From assembly GCA_963769745.1 (NCBI GenBank), contig CAVYNB010000007.1, positions 1-64,000 of the forward strand: a stretch of DNA of 64,000 bases. The letters are read 5' to 3'. The notes below the pieces were generated by a model. It was not told the DNA's origin, did no database searches, and saw only the letters and a program-made list of their open reading frames with translations. This DNA is from JALORV01 sp963769745 (GTDB lineage Bacteria; Pseudomonadota; Gammaproteobacteria; Burkholderiales; Burkholderiaceae_F). Both the position numbers and the translations under genes were made by a program. Shown piece after piece: positions 17,345 through 26,528 of the stretch (within the stretch, counting starts at the first letter, position 1; each line of letters begins with the position of its first letter).

Positions 17345-18491
17345 CGAGGATGCTGAGGTTCTCGTTGAAGTTCTGCACGGCGATCGAGTGTCCGGCCGAC
17401 AGCAGCACGTGCCCCCGGTGCTGCAGCAATGCGTTCATCGGTACGACGAAGTACCCGGCGAGTGCACCGATCAGCACGAGGATCGCGCACGCGATGATGA
17501 GGAAGTAGCTGGCCGACAGCGCACCCAGCTGCACTGCGCCGTCCGGGACGAGCTCGCGCCGGTAGAGCGAGGCGAGGGCGACGATCACTCCCATCGCGAC
17601 GCCGACGGGCAGCACGCCGAGCGAGCGCTTCAGAGAGACGCTGGCAGCGGCGTAGACCGCGCCCACGGCGATGCCGACCGCGACGATGGCCTGCAGGATC
17701 GCGGCGCGGCTCAGGTCGAGTTCCAGCACCTGCTCGGCCCACTTCAGAACGATGAACTGGAGCGTCGCCCCGGCGCCCCAGAACAGCGTCGTCACTGCCA
17801 GCGAGATCTGTCCGAGCTTGTCGCGCCACAGCACATTGCAGCAGTGGGCGAATCCGACGAAGAGCTTCCACGGGTGCACGTGCTGCTTCGCGTAGCGCGC
17901 GCCGGTATCCGGGATCAGTGTGTTGACCAGCGCGGCCAGCAGATAGATGCTCGCGATGACGGCAATCGCCGATTCGGCCGGATGATCGATCTCCATGTCC
18001 ACCATCGGCATGTCGAACGTGAATAGCCACGACGCCACCGTCGGGCTGATCAGCACGCCGCCGAGCAGGAAGCCGAGGATGATCGATGTCACCGTCAGGC
18101 CCTCGATCCAGCCATTGGCGATGACGAGCTTCTCCGGGGGCAGCAGTTCGGTGACGATGCCGTACTTGGCCGGCGAGTAGGCCGCCGCGCCGAAGCCGAC
18201 GACGGCATAGGCGAGCAGCGGATGCACGCCGATGAACATCAGCATGCAGCCGCCGATCTTGATCGTGTTGGTGATCAGCATCACGCGTCCCTTGGGGAAC
18301 GAATCGGCGAAGGCGCCGACGAAGGCCGCGAGCAGCACGTACGAGATGACGAAGAAGAGCTTCAGCATCGGCGTCATCCAGCTCGCCGCACCCATCTCGC
18401 GCAGCAGGGCGATGGCGGTGATCAGCAGGGCGTTGTCGGCGAGCGACGACAGGAACTGCGCCGCCATGATCGTGTAGAAGCCGCGATTCAT
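17175..18491 (-). CDS. lplT: Lysophospholipid transporter LplT
   Basis: A 438-residue major-facilitator protein. The start MNRGFYTIMAAQFLSSLADNALLI, the cytoplasmic loop DSFPKGRVMLITNTIKIGGC and the SPAKYGIVTELLPPEKLVIANGW segment are characteristic of LplT. About 12 hydrophobic segments can be counted, some separated by a long periplasmic or cytoplasmic region around residues 185-205. LplT flips lysophospholipids into the inner leaflet for re-acylation. In enterobacteria the partner acyltransferase Aas is encoded next door; here the neighbour is alr, divergent over 164 bases, as in other Betaproteobacteria. Its end overlaps the convergent glycosylase frame. Confidence 0.93.
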   Translation of the reverse strand: MNRGFYTIMAAQFLSSLADNALLITAIALLREMGAASWMTPMLKLFFVISYVLLAAFVGAFADSFPKGRVMLITNTIKIGGCMLMFIGVHPLLAYAVVGFGAAAYSPAKYGIVTELLPPEKLVIANGWIEGLTVTSIILGFLLGGVLISPTVASWLFTFDMPMVDMEIDHPAESAIAVIASIYLLAALVNTLIPDTGARYAKQHVHPWKLFVGFAHCCNVLWRDKLGQISLAVTTLFWGAGATLQFIVLKWAEQVLELDLSRAAILQAIVAVGIAVGAVYAAASVSLKRSLGVLPVGVAMGVIVALASLYRRELVPDGAVQLGALSASYFLIIACAILVLIGALAGYFVVPMNALLQHRGHVLLSAGHSIAVQNFNENLSILVMLGLYALLIWLNLSIQAVMLLFGLFVALSMILVMMRHRYNQRQFDSVALIGEDRH

Positions 18492-18655
18492 CGGCCGGAG
18501 CGGGCGCGCAGTGCGGGCAGGAGGTGCAAGGAGTGGGACGCGTCGGACGCAGGCGCGAACTGCAGCCCGCGCGGCGTTATAGCACGCGTCCTTGTCGAGA
18601 ATCGTCGCGATGGATCGCTATGCTACGGCTGTTCGTCACTCTCGCAACGCGTTCC

Positions 18656-19744
18656 GTGCCCCGTCCCATCCGCGCCCAGATCGACCTTGCCGCAATGCGT
18701 CACAACCTTGCGGCAGCACGCACGCGCGCAGCCGGTCGCAAGGTCTGGGCGGTCGTCAAGGCCAATGCGTACGGCCATGGCATCGAGAATGCGGTGCGCG
18801 GATTCAACGACGCCGATGGCCTCGCGCTGATCGACCTGAACGAGGCCCAGCGCGCGCGCGCGGCCGGCTGGGCAAAGCCGATGCTGCTGCTCGAGGGCAT
18901 CTTCGTGCCGCGCGACGTGACGACGTGTCGGGAGCTGGGGCTGACCGCCGTCGTGCATCACGAGGACCAGGTGCGGATGCTTGAAACCGCGCCCGCCGGC
19001 GACGCGGTCGACGTCTACATCAAGCTCAATACCGGCATGAATCGCCTGGGCTTCACTCCCGATGAATTGCCGCGCGTGTTCGAACGCATCGCCCGCGCGC
19101 CGGCGGCGCGCATGGCGGGTCTCTCGATGCACTTCGCAAACGCCGATCGCGCCGATCCGAATGCCGGCCCAGTGGCAATGAACGAGCAGCTGCAGCGCTT
19201 CGAGGCTGCGTGCCGCGGCCTCGAGGTCGCGCGGTGCCTGTCGAACTCGGCGGCGCTCTTCCTGCACCCGCCGATCGATGAAGCGTGGGTGCGCCCGGGC
19301 ATCGCTCTGTACGGCGCAACACCGGACTATGGACACACGGCCATGCAGCTGGGACTGCGACCGGCCATGATCCTGTCGACGCATCTCATCGGCGTGCGCT
19401 CCTTGCGGCCCGGTGACGCCGTCGGCTATGGCTCCCGCTTCGTGGCACAGCGACCCACGCGCATCGGTGTAGTCGCCTGTGGTTATGCGGATGGCTATCC
19501 GCGCCATGCGCCCGACGGCACGCCGCTGGTGGTCGCCGGGGTGCGCGTGCCGATGGCGGGCCGCGTGTCGATGGACATGATCACGGTCGACCTGAGTGGC
19601 GCGCCGCAGGCCGACGTCGGCAGTCCGGTCGAACTGTGGGGCAACCAGGTGCCGATCGATGAGGTCGCCAGCGTGTCGGGCACCGTCGGCTACGAACTGA
19701 TGTGCGCGCTTGCGCCGCGCGTCCCGCTGGAAACAGTGAACTGA
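18656..19744 (+). CDS. alr: Alanine racemase
   Basis: A PLP enzyme interconverting L- and D-alanine for peptidoglycan. The GTG at 18656 starts VPRPIRAQIDLAAMRHNL, matching the normal family start, and yields 362 residues. Upstream frames back to 18524 lack conserved sequence. The PLP lysine is K35 in AVVKANAYGHG. Other landmarks are KLNTGMNRLGF, LSMHFANAD, RPGIALYG and the catalytic-tyrosine loop GDAVGYGSRF followed by CGYADGYPR. It precedes radA by 83 bases on the same strand and is divergent from lplT. No frameshift is seen. Confidence 0.96.
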   Translation: MPRPIRAQIDLAAMRHNLAAARTRAAGRKVWAVVKANAYGHGIENAVRGFNDADGLALIDLNEAQRARAAGWAKPMLLLEGIFVPRDVTTCRELGLTAVVHHEDQVRMLETAPAGDAVDVYIKLNTGMNRLGFTPDELPRVFERIARAPAARMAGLSMHFANADRADPNAGPVAMNEQLQRFEAACRGLEVARCLSNSAALFLHPPIDEAWVRPGIALYGATPDYGHTAMQLGLRPAMILSTHLIGVRSLRPGDAVGYGSRFVAQRPTRIGVVACGYADGYPRHAPDGTPLVVAGVRVPMAGRVSMDMITVDLSGAPQADVGSPVELWGNQVPIDEVASVSGTVGYELMCALAPRVPLETVN

Positions 19745-19827
19745 GATGATGCAGCGTAGTGCAGCGAAACCCGGCGGTTTCCGCGTCTCTGCCGGACGCG
19801 GCGCTGTCTTGCGGGCCATGCGCTGAC

Positions 19828-21198
19828 ATGGCCAAGGTGCGCACGCAGTATGTCTGCGCCGAATGCGGCGGGACGGCGCCGAAGTGGCAGGGTCAGTGCC
19901 CGCACTGCAACGCCTGGAACACGCTCGCCGAAAGCCGTGTCGAGCCCGCAAGCGAGCATCGCTACGCGGCGCTGGCCCCGACGGCGCCGGTGCAGTCGCT
20001 GGGTGAGGTCCAGGCACGCGAAATGCCGCGCCTGTCCAGCGGTGTCGACGAGTTCGACCGCGTACTCGGCGGCGGCTTCGTCGAGGGTGGCGTGGTCCTG
20101 ATCGGCGGCGACCCGGGGATCGGCAAGTCGACACTGCTTCTTCAGTCGCTCGCGGCCCTTTCATCGCGCACCCCGGTCCTGTATGTCAGCGGCGAGGAGT
20201 CGCCGGCCCAGGTGGCGCTGCGGGCGCGCCGGCTCGGCGTGGACGCCACCCGTGTGCGGCTGCTGTCCGAGATCGCACTCGATCGCGTCGTTGCGACGAT
20301 CCGTGCGGAGAAACCGGCCGTCGTGGTCATCGATTCGATCCAGACGCTGTACACGGGAGAGCTGACGTCCGCGCCCGGATCGGTGTCGCAGGTGCGCGAA
20401 TGCGCGGCCCATCTGACGCGCCTGGCCAAGCAGGCAGGCTTCATTCTCATCATGATCGGCCACGTGACGAAGGAGGGCGCACTTGCCGGTCCGCGCGTGC
20501 TCGAGCACATGGTCGACACGGTGCTCTACTTCGAAGGCGACACGCACTCCTCGTTCCGCCTGGTGCGCGCCTTCAAGAACCGCTTCGGTGCCGTCAACGA
20601 ACTCGGCGTGTTCGCGATGACGGACCGCGGACTGAAGGGCGTGACGAACCCGTCGGCGCTCTTCCTTTCACAGCATGGGCCGGATGGCCACGGTGGCGAG
20701 GTGCCCGGCTCCTGCGTGCTCGTCACGCAGGAGGGCACGCGGCCTCTGCTGGTCGAGATCCAGGCGCTGGTGGACACCGCGCACGTGCCGAATCCGCGCC
20801 GCCTCAGCGTCGGGCTCGATCCACAGCGGCTTGCCATGCTGCTGGCGGTGCTGCACCGGCACGCCGGCATCGCTGCCTTCGACCAGGATGTGTTCGTCAA
20901 CGCGGTCGGTGGCGTGCGCATTGCGGAGCCGGCCGCCGACCTCGCAGTCCTGCTGGCCATCGTCTCGTCGATGCGCAACCGGCCGTTGCCGCGCGGACTC
21001 GTCGCCTTCGGCGAAGTCGGGCTGGCCGGCGAGATCCGCCCGGCACCGCGCGGACAGGAACGACTGCGCGAGGCCGCCAAGCTCGGTTTCTCGCTCGCGC
21101 TGATCCCGCGAGCCAATGCGCCGAAGCAGGCGATCGAAGGACTCGAGGTCGTCGCGGTGGAACGTCTGGTGCAGGCGCTCGAGCGCCTGCGCGGCTGA
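19828..21198 (+). CDS. radA: DNA repair protein RadA (branch-migration helicase)
   Basis: A 456-residue protein. It opens with the zinc finger C10-X2-C13...C24-X2-C27 (CAECGG...CPHC), followed by the RecA-like ATPase with Walker A GGDPGIGKST, the VIDSIQT Walker B region and the RadA-specific KNRFG motif. The C-terminal third is the inactive Lon-protease-like domain (FVNAVGGVRIAEPAADLAVLLAIVSS). RadA drives branch migration during homologous recombination. The ATG at 19828 begins MAKVRTQYVC as in homologues; an upstream start at 19759 adds unconserved residues. It converges on hpnE with a 28-base gap. Confidence 0.96.
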   Translation: MAKVRTQYVCAECGGTAPKWQGQCPHCNAWNTLAESRVEPASEHRYAALAPTAPVQSLGEVQAREMPRLSSGVDEFDRVLGGGFVEGGVVLIGGDPGIGKSTLLLQSLAALSSRTPVLYVSGEESPAQVALRARRLGVDATRVRLLSEIALDRVVATIRAEKPAVVVIDSIQTLYTGELTSAPGSVSQVRECAAHLTRLAKQAGFILIMIGHVTKEGALAGPRVLEHMVDTVLYFEGDTHSSFRLVRAFKNRFGAVNELGVFAMTDRGLKGVTNPSALFLSQHGPDGHGGEVPGSCVLVTQEGTRPLLVEIQALVDTAHVPNPRRLSVGLDPQRLAMLLAVLHRHAGIAAFDQDVFVNAVGGVRIAEPAADLAVLLAIVSSMRNRPLPRGLVAFGEVGLAGEIRPAPRGQERLREAAKLGFSLALIPRANAPKQAIEGLEVVAVERLVQALERLRG

Positions 21199-21226
21199 TT
21201 TTCGCGGATGATTTGGGAGGAAGACG

Positions 21227-22579
21227 TCAGGCCGCCGCGGCCGGACTCGTGACCCAGTGTGCTGCTGCGACGCCTGAACGCACGGCGGTCTCGAGCGTGC
21301 ACGGGTAGTCGGACCTGGTCCAGTCGCCGGCCAGCGCCAGCCGTCGCAGTCCGGTCTCCTGGGCCGGGCGCTCGAGGTCGGGCACACAGGCCAGCGTGGC
21401 GCGTCGCTCGATGATGGCGCGTGCGGCGCGCGGTGACGGCAACGCATAGATGTCGCTCATCTGGCGGGCGGCTGCATCGCACAGCGCATCGAGCGTCGGT
21501 TCCTCGTGGATGCCGCCCGTGCTGATGACCAGCGCGAGCACGCCCCGGTTGGCGCCGTCGAGCACGCCGCGGTTGAAGACCCACTGCCCATGGTGCCGTC
21601 GCGCCGGATCCTCGACCAGTGCATGAAACAGCGGCGGCAACCGCTGCTCGTGCGGTTCGTACTTGAGATAGACGGTCGTGATCGGCTCATAGCGAAAACG
21701 CTCGATCATGCGCAGCTGCCCGCGCAGCGCGTCGGCATGGAGCCCGAACACGCGCTGAAGCTGCGACGGCGGCGCCGCGTAGATCACGGCATCGACGTCG
21801 AGTGACGTGTGATCGCCGCCGTTGCGGATCGCCAGGGACCAGCCGCGCTCCGAGCAGCGTGCAAGATCCACACGGTGATTCCGGCGCACCTCACCCCCGT
21901 GCGCAGTGACATGGCGCTCGACCGCATCGGGCAATGCCGCCGACAGATCGGAGCGTGGCAACCACATGTCCGATGCGCTCGCGTCCGCTCCCAGGCTGTC
22001 GCGCAGCACGGTCGCGAGAACCTGCGCAGAGGCGGCGGCGAGTGGCGTGTTGAGCGCCGCCAGTGTCAGCGGGCGCCAGAGCCGCTCGACGAGCCGCGGC
22101 GACTGTCCCATCTGTTTCAGCCAGGCATCGGCCGGCCGATCGGGAACCACGTTCCAGTCCTGTCCGCGCAGGCGGGGCAGAAAGGCGGCCAGCGCGGTGC
22201 GGTCTGTCCACGACAGGCCGCGTGCAGTCAGCAGGGCAACCGCCAGATGCCACGGGGCCGGCAGGCGAGCGGCGTGCAACCGTGTGCCATCGGGATAGAC
22301 CAACTGAAAGGGACGGCGGTCGAAGGCTGCATCCAGCGAAACGCCCATCTCTGCCAGCAGCCTGCCGGTGGCGGTGTACGCGCCGATCAGCAGGTGTTGG
22401 CCGTTGTCGAGCGTATGGCGTTGCCCGTCGAGATCGAGCACCACGCGCCGCGCACGTCCTCCGAGCTCGCTGCTCGCTTCGAGCAGATGCACTCGGTGAC
22501 CGGCGCGGGCGCATTCCGCGGCGGCGGCGCAACCGGCCCAGCCGGCGCCGATGATGGCGACGCGCAGTGGCGTTGTCAC
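21227..22579 (-). CDS. hpnE: Hydroxysqualene dehydroxylase HpnE
   Basis: An FAD-dependent amine-oxidase-like enzyme of about 450 residues, last step of the HpnCDE route from farnesyl diphosphate to squalene (hydroxysqualene to squalene). The N-terminal dinucleotide fold VAIIGAGWAGCAAAAECARAGHRVHLLEA, the DNGQHLLIGAY loop and the C-terminal FAD segment LALAGDWTRSDYPCTLETAVRSG are all intact. The GTG at 22579 overlaps the hpnD stop by four bases; the longer open frame upstream is just read-through in the hpnD region. It converges with radA. Confidence 0.93.
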   Translation of the reverse strand: MTTPLRVAIIGAGWAGCAAAAECARAGHRVHLLEASSELGGRARRVVLDLDGQRHTLDNGQHLLIGAYTATGRLLAEMGVSLDAAFDRRPFQLVYPDGTRLHAARLPAPWHLAVALLTARGLSWTDRTALAAFLPRLRGQDWNVVPDRPADAWLKQMGQSPRLVERLWRPLTLAALNTPLAAASAQVLATVLRDSLGADASASDMWLPRSDLSAALPDAVERHVTAHGGEVRRNHRVDLARCSERGWSLAIRNGGDHTSLDVDAVIYAAPPSQLQRVFGLHADALRGQLRMIERFRYEPITTVYLKYEPHEQRLPPLFHALVEDPARRHHGQWVFNRGVLDGANRGVLALVISTGGIHEEPTLDALCDAAARQMSDIYALPSPRAARAIIERRATLACVPDLERPAQETGLRRLALAGDWTRSDYPCTLETAVRSGVAAAHWVTSPAAAA

Positions 22580-23412
22580 GCCGAGATCCAGGTCTTCCAC
22601 GCGATCCAGAGCTTGCGCAGCGGCGTCAGTGCGATGCGCTGGTGCAGCACCTGAAAGTCCGCGCGCTCGATTTCGTCGAGCAGGGTGGCATAGATCGCGC
22701 CCATGATCAGCCCGGTGCGCTGCGCCCTGCGATCTTCCGCCGGCAGCAGCGCCAGCGCCTCGCTGTAGACAGCGCGCGCGCGCTCGGCCTGGAAGCGCAT
22801 CAGCGGCACGAACCCGTCGACGTAGCGGGCGTTCAGCACGTCGGCCGCCTTGACCCCGAATCGTTGCAGTTCGTCGAGCGGCAGATAGAGGCGGCCGCGG
22901 CGCGCATCGTCGCCGACATCTCGGATGATGTTGATGAGCTGCAGCGCGAGGCCGAGCCGCGCGGCGTACTCGAGGGTGGCCGGATGGCGGTATCCGAAGA
23001 TCGACGCCGACATCTCGCCGACCACACCCGCGACGAGGTGCGCATAGCGCTGCAGTGACGCGAAGTCGAGATAGCGGTTCTGGCGCAGGTCCATTTCCAT
23101 GCCGTCGAGCACCGCGTGCAGCCGCTCCTGAGTGACACCGTACGGTCCGGCGATGAATGGCTGCAGCGCGCGCGTGACCGGATGGCTGGGCCGCCCGCGA
23201 AACAGGGCGTCGATCTCGCTGCGCCACCAGGCGAGCTTGGCCGCGGCGACCGACGGGTCACTGACTTCATCGACGACATCGTCGACCTCACGGCAGTAGG
23301 CGTAGACGGCCGTGATCGCACGACGGCGCTCCGGCGGAAGGAAAAGGAACGAGTAATAGAAGCTCGACCCGCTGCTGGCTGCCTTCTGCTGGCAGTAGGC
23401 GTCCGGAGTCAT
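22576..23412 (-). CDS. hpnD: Presqualene diphosphate synthase HpnD
   Basis: A trans-isoprenyl diphosphate synthase of the squalene/phytoene family, 278 residues from the ATG at 23412 (MTPDAYCQQKAASSGSSFYYSF). Both Asp-rich metal sites are visible: YCREVDDVVDE and INIIRDVGDDARRGRLYLP. It condenses two farnesyl diphosphates to presqualene diphosphate, which HpnC converts to hydroxysqualene. The frame is open upstream to 23550, but that part lacks conservation and overlaps hpnC. It is coupled to hpnE (GTGA) and follows hpnC, a three-gene operon. Confidence 0.93.
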   Translation of the reverse strand: MTPDAYCQQKAASSGSSFYYSFLFLPPERRRAITAVYAYCREVDDVVDEVSDPSVAAAKLAWWRSEIDALFRGRPSHPVTRALQPFIAGPYGVTQERLHAVLDGMEMDLRQNRYLDFASLQRYAHLVAGVVGEMSASIFGYRHPATLEYAARLGLALQLINIIRDVGDDARRGRLYLPLDELQRFGVKAADVLNARYVDGFVPLMRFQAERARAVYSEALALLPAEDRRAQRTGLIMGAIYATLLDEIERADFQVLHQRIALTPLRKLWIAWKTWISA

Positions 23413-23461
23413 GGCGTCGGTCGATGGCGTCACGTGGCGGCGGGCGAGGAGGACACGGCGA

Positions 23462-24271
23462 TCACGTGGGAGCCCCCTGGAGGCTGCGCCATCCCATGAC
23501 CAGCCAGTCGCGCGTGGCCAGCAGCGGACGGCGCCGGAACACATCGCCATCGCACAGGTCGATGCGCTCCAGGATGCGCAGGCCGCCCTGGACCACGAGG
23601 CGCAGCTCGAGGCCGATGCGCCCCGGCAGCACGCGTGTCAGCGGGGCGCCTGCGTGCAGCAGCCGACGCGCTCGTTCGACCTCGAAGCGCATCAGCGAGG
23701 TCCAGCGGTGGTCGACGCGCTGCTGGGCGATGTGTTCCTCGCCGACGTCGAAGCGCTCCATGTCCTCGCGCGGGACGTAAACGCGGCCCTTGTCCCAGTC
23801 GACGGCGACGTCCTGCCAGAAGTTGACGAGCTGCAGCCCGGTGCAGATCGAATCCGACCAGGCCGTCGATTCGGCGTCGGTGGTTTCGTAGAGTGCGAGC
23901 AGCAAGCGACCGATCGGATCGGCGGACCGGCGGCAGTAGTCGCGTACGTCGGAAAACGTGGCGTATCGCATCGTGACGACATCCTGTGCGAAGGCCGAGA
24001 GCAGATCGCGGAAAGGAGCCAGCGGCAGGCGATGCATCTGCACTGCCGCGGCGAGATCCGGCCACATGCCCGACTCACCGCGTTCGATCGTGTCGAGTTC
24101 GCTCATCAGCGCGTCAAGTTCGCGCAGGCGCACGGCCGGGGCCGCATCGCCTTCATCGGCGATATCGTCGGCCGTCCGGGCAAAGCGGTAGATCGCGCGT
24201 ATCGCCGGACGCAGCGCAGGCGGCGCAAGCAGCGAAGCAACCGGAAAATTCTCGTAGTGGCCCACGCCCAT
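23462..24271 (-). CDS. hpnC: Hydroxysqualene synthase HpnC
   Basis: A 269-residue squalene/phytoene-synthase-fold enzyme. It opens MGVGHYENFPVASLLAPPALRPAIRAIYRFARTADDIADEGD, giving the first Asp-rich motif, and has the second in VNFWQDVAVDWDKGRVYVP. It acts with HpnD and HpnE to make squalene, the hopanoid precursor, from farnesyl diphosphate at the membrane face. No squalene-hopene cyclase or other hopanoid genes are in the window, so the product's fate (hopanoids or squalene itself) is not shown. It is first in the hpnCDE operon, about 100 bases from the divergent tRNA-Leu. Confidence 0.93.
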   Translation of the reverse strand: MGVGHYENFPVASLLAPPALRPAIRAIYRFARTADDIADEGDAAPAVRLRELDALMSELDTIERGESGMWPDLAAAVQMHRLPLAPFRDLLSAFAQDVVTMRYATFSDVRDYCRRSADPIGRLLLALYETTDAESTAWSDSICTGLQLVNFWQDVAVDWDKGRVYVPREDMERFDVGEEHIAQQRVDHRWTSLMRFEVERARRLLHAGAPLTRVLPGRIGLELRLVVQGGLRILERIDLCDGDVFRRRPLLATRDWLVMGWRSLQGAPT

Positions 24272-24369
24272 CCGAACGACGCTAGCACAGCGTTTGCGCC
24301 CCGGGCCGACGGGGCGCTTCCGCTAGAATTCGCCGCTCGTTCCGCGCCGAGTCGACATGCGGCCGCGGC

Positions 24370-24456
24370 GCGAAGGTGGCGAAATTGGTAGACGCACCAG
24401 GTTTAGGTCCTGACGCCTTCACCGGCGTGGGGGTTCGAGTCCCCCCCTTCGCACCA
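24370..24456 (+). tRNA. tRNA-Leu (TAG)
   Basis: An 87-base class II tRNA with acceptor GCGAAGG/CCTTCGC, D-loop GCGAAATTGGTAGACGC, anticodon TAG at 24404-24406, a long variable arm, T-loop GGTTCGAGTCC and an encoded CCA. The outermost anticodon-stem pair looks mismatched (C-A). It lies upstream of tig, as in Burkholderia. Confidence 0.96.
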
Positions 24457-24470
24457 ACAGATCTTGACCC

Positions 24471-24490
24471 GCCGCGGGCACGCGGCTTTC
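24471..24490 (+). terminator. Short hairpin after tRNA-Leu
   Basis: GCCGCG-GGCA-CGCGGC then TTTC: a 6-bp GC stem with a short T-run, 15 bases past the tRNA. It is a possible weak terminator or processing stem; the tract is too short to be sure. Confidence 0.4.
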
Positions 24491-24506
24491 CTATAAGAAC
24501 CAGACC

Positions 24507-25824
24507 ATGCAACAGACTATGGATACCCCGGGCGCGCTTGAGCGTCGGATCGACCTGACGGTTCCGTCGGCGATGATCGAGAAGGAAGTGCAGACGCGCC
24601 TGGCCAAGCTGGCGCGCAACGTGAAGATGCCGGGCTTTCGGCAGGGCAAGGTGCCGATGAAGATGGTCGCGGCGACCTACGGCGCCCAGGTGCAGGCCGA
24701 GGTCATGAACGACAAGGTCGGCGAAGCCTTCAACTCGGCGGTCACGGCAAGCAAGCTGCGCGTGGCCGGTGCGCCCCGCCTCGAGCCGCGCGCGGTGGAG
24801 GGCTCGAGCGACCTGGAGTTCTCCGCGGTCTTCGAGGTGTATCCGGAGATCGCTCTGGGTGACCTGTCCGGCGTGGAGGTCCAGCGGGCCGTGTGTGCCG
24901 TGGCGGATGCGGAAATCGACCGCACTCTCGACATCATGCGCAAGCAGCGCGCCAGCTACGAGGACGTGGCGCGCAGCGCCGCCGAAGGGGACATCGCAAC
25001 GATCGACTTCAGCGGCTCGATCGACGGCACGCCGTTTGACGGTGGCAGTGCGACCGACTTCGCCTTCACGCTGGGCCAGGGACGCATGCTGCCCGAGTTC
25101 GAGGCCGCAGTGCTGGGCATGGCGGCCGGCACGAGCAAGACGTTTTCGCTGACCTTCCCGGCGGATTACACGGCGGCCCACCTGGCGGGCAAGACCGTCG
25201 GAGTTCACCGTCACGGTGAAGAAGGTGCAGCAGCCGGTGCTGCCGGCGATCGACGCCGAGTTCGCGAAGTCACTCGGCATCGCCGACGGTGATCTGGACA
25301 AGATGCGTGCCGAGGTACGGAGCAACCTCGAGCGTGAGGTCGGCGGGCGGCTGAAGTCGCGCACCAAGGACAGTGCAATGACGGCACTGCTGGGTTCGAC
25401 CAGCTTCGACGTGCCGAAGTCCGTGGTCGAGGAGGAGAAGCAGCGGCTCGCCGACATGGCGCGGCGCGATCTCGAGCAGCGCGGCATGCAGGCCAGTCAG
25501 ATTGAGAAGGCGGGGTTGCCGCTGGATCTGTTTGCCGCGCAGGCAGAGCGCCGGGTGCGGCTGGGCCTGCTGGTGGGCGAGGTCGTGCGCACGAACGGAT
25601 TGCAGCCGCGCCCCGATCAGATCCGCAAACTGGTCGAAGACCTCGCGCAGAGCTACGAAAAGCCGCAGGACGTGGTCAACTGGTATCTGTCGGATCGCAA
25701 GCGACTGGCCGAACTGGAAGGCGCGGCGCTCGAGGACAATGTGACACGCTGGGTGCTGGAACATGCGAAGGTTGTCGACACACCGGTCGCGTTCGACGAA
25801 CTGATGGGACATAACCAGCGCTAA
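24507..25824 (+). CDS. tig: Trigger factor, peptidyl-prolyl isomerase chaperone (frameshifted)
   Basis: The ribosome-associated folding chaperone. The N-terminal ribosome-binding domain includes the signature MPGFRQGKVPMKM near residue 45. The PPIase domain follows (GDIATIDFSGSIDGTPFDGG, LGQGRMLPEFEAAVLGM), and the C-terminal chaperone arms extend to 25824. One extra G at about 25200 (GTCGGAG for GTCGAG) breaks the frame between GKTV and EFTVTVKKVQQP; without it the protein has 438 residues, a normal length. It heads the tig-clpP-clpX-lon block. The near-perfect continuity across the shift suggests a sequencing error rather than a pseudogene. Confidence 0.93.
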
Positions 25825-25849
25825 TGCGTTGTAGCCAGGAGACAACCGG

Positions 25850-26497
25850 ATGAAAAGCCACACCAGCCCCCACGCCATGGCCCAGGCGATCGAACCGCAG
25901 GGTCTCGGCATGGTGCCGATCGTCATCGAGCAGAGCGGTCGCGGCGAGCGCGCCTACGACATCTACTCGCGCCTGCTGCGCGACCGGGTCGTGTTCCTCG
26001 TCGGGCCGGTCAACGACCAGACCGCGAATCTCGTCGTTGCCCAGCTGCTGTTCCTGGAGTCCGAGAATCCGGACAAGGACATTTCGCTGTACATCAACTC
26101 GCCCGGCGGCTCGGTGTATGCGGGGCTCGCGATCTTCGACACGATGCAGTTCATCAAGCCGGACGTGTCGACAATCTGCGTTGGCATGGCCGCGAGCATG
26201 GGGGCGTTCCTGCTGGCCGCGGGCGCCAAGGGCAAGCGCTTTTCCCTGCCCAATTCACGCATCATGATTCACCAGCCGTCCGGAGGCGCGCAGGGCCAGG
26301 CCAGCGACATCGAGATACACGCGCAGGAGATCCTGAAGACGCGCGAACGGCTGAACAAGATCCTCGCGGACCGGACCGGTCAACCGATTGAAAAGATCGC
26401 AAAAGACACCGATCGCGACAACTTTCTGTCCGCCGAGGATGCAGTAAGCTACGGATTAATCGACAAGATCTTCATCAAGCGCGGCGAGCAGCCGTAG
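25850..26497 (+). CDS. clpP: ATP-dependent Clp protease proteolytic subunit
   Basis: A 215-residue serine peptidase S14 that assembles as a tetradecameric chamber and works with ClpX or ClpA. The catalytic triad is visible: S116 in GMAASMGAF, H141 in RIMIHQPSGG and D190 in DTDRDNF. The family blocks LRDRVVFLVGPVND and YINSPGGSVYAG are intact. It lies 25 bases after tig and 31 bases before clpX, the standard order. AGGAGA precedes the ATG at 25850. A processed N-terminal propeptide of about 10-20 residues is expected from family knowledge. Confidence 0.98.
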   Translation: MKSHTSPHAMAQAIEPQGLGMVPIVIEQSGRGERAYDIYSRLLRDRVVFLVGPVNDQTANLVVAQLLFLESENPDKDISLYINSPGGSVYAGLAIFDTMQFIKPDVSTICVGMAASMGAFLLAAGAKGKRFSLPNSRIMIHQPSGGAQGQASDIEIHAQEILKTRERLNKILADRTGQPIEKIAKDTDRDNFLSAEDAVSYGLIDKIFIKRGEQP

Positions 26498-26528
26498 CCT
26501 GCGCTGTCCGGAGAAACGTCCCAGACCC

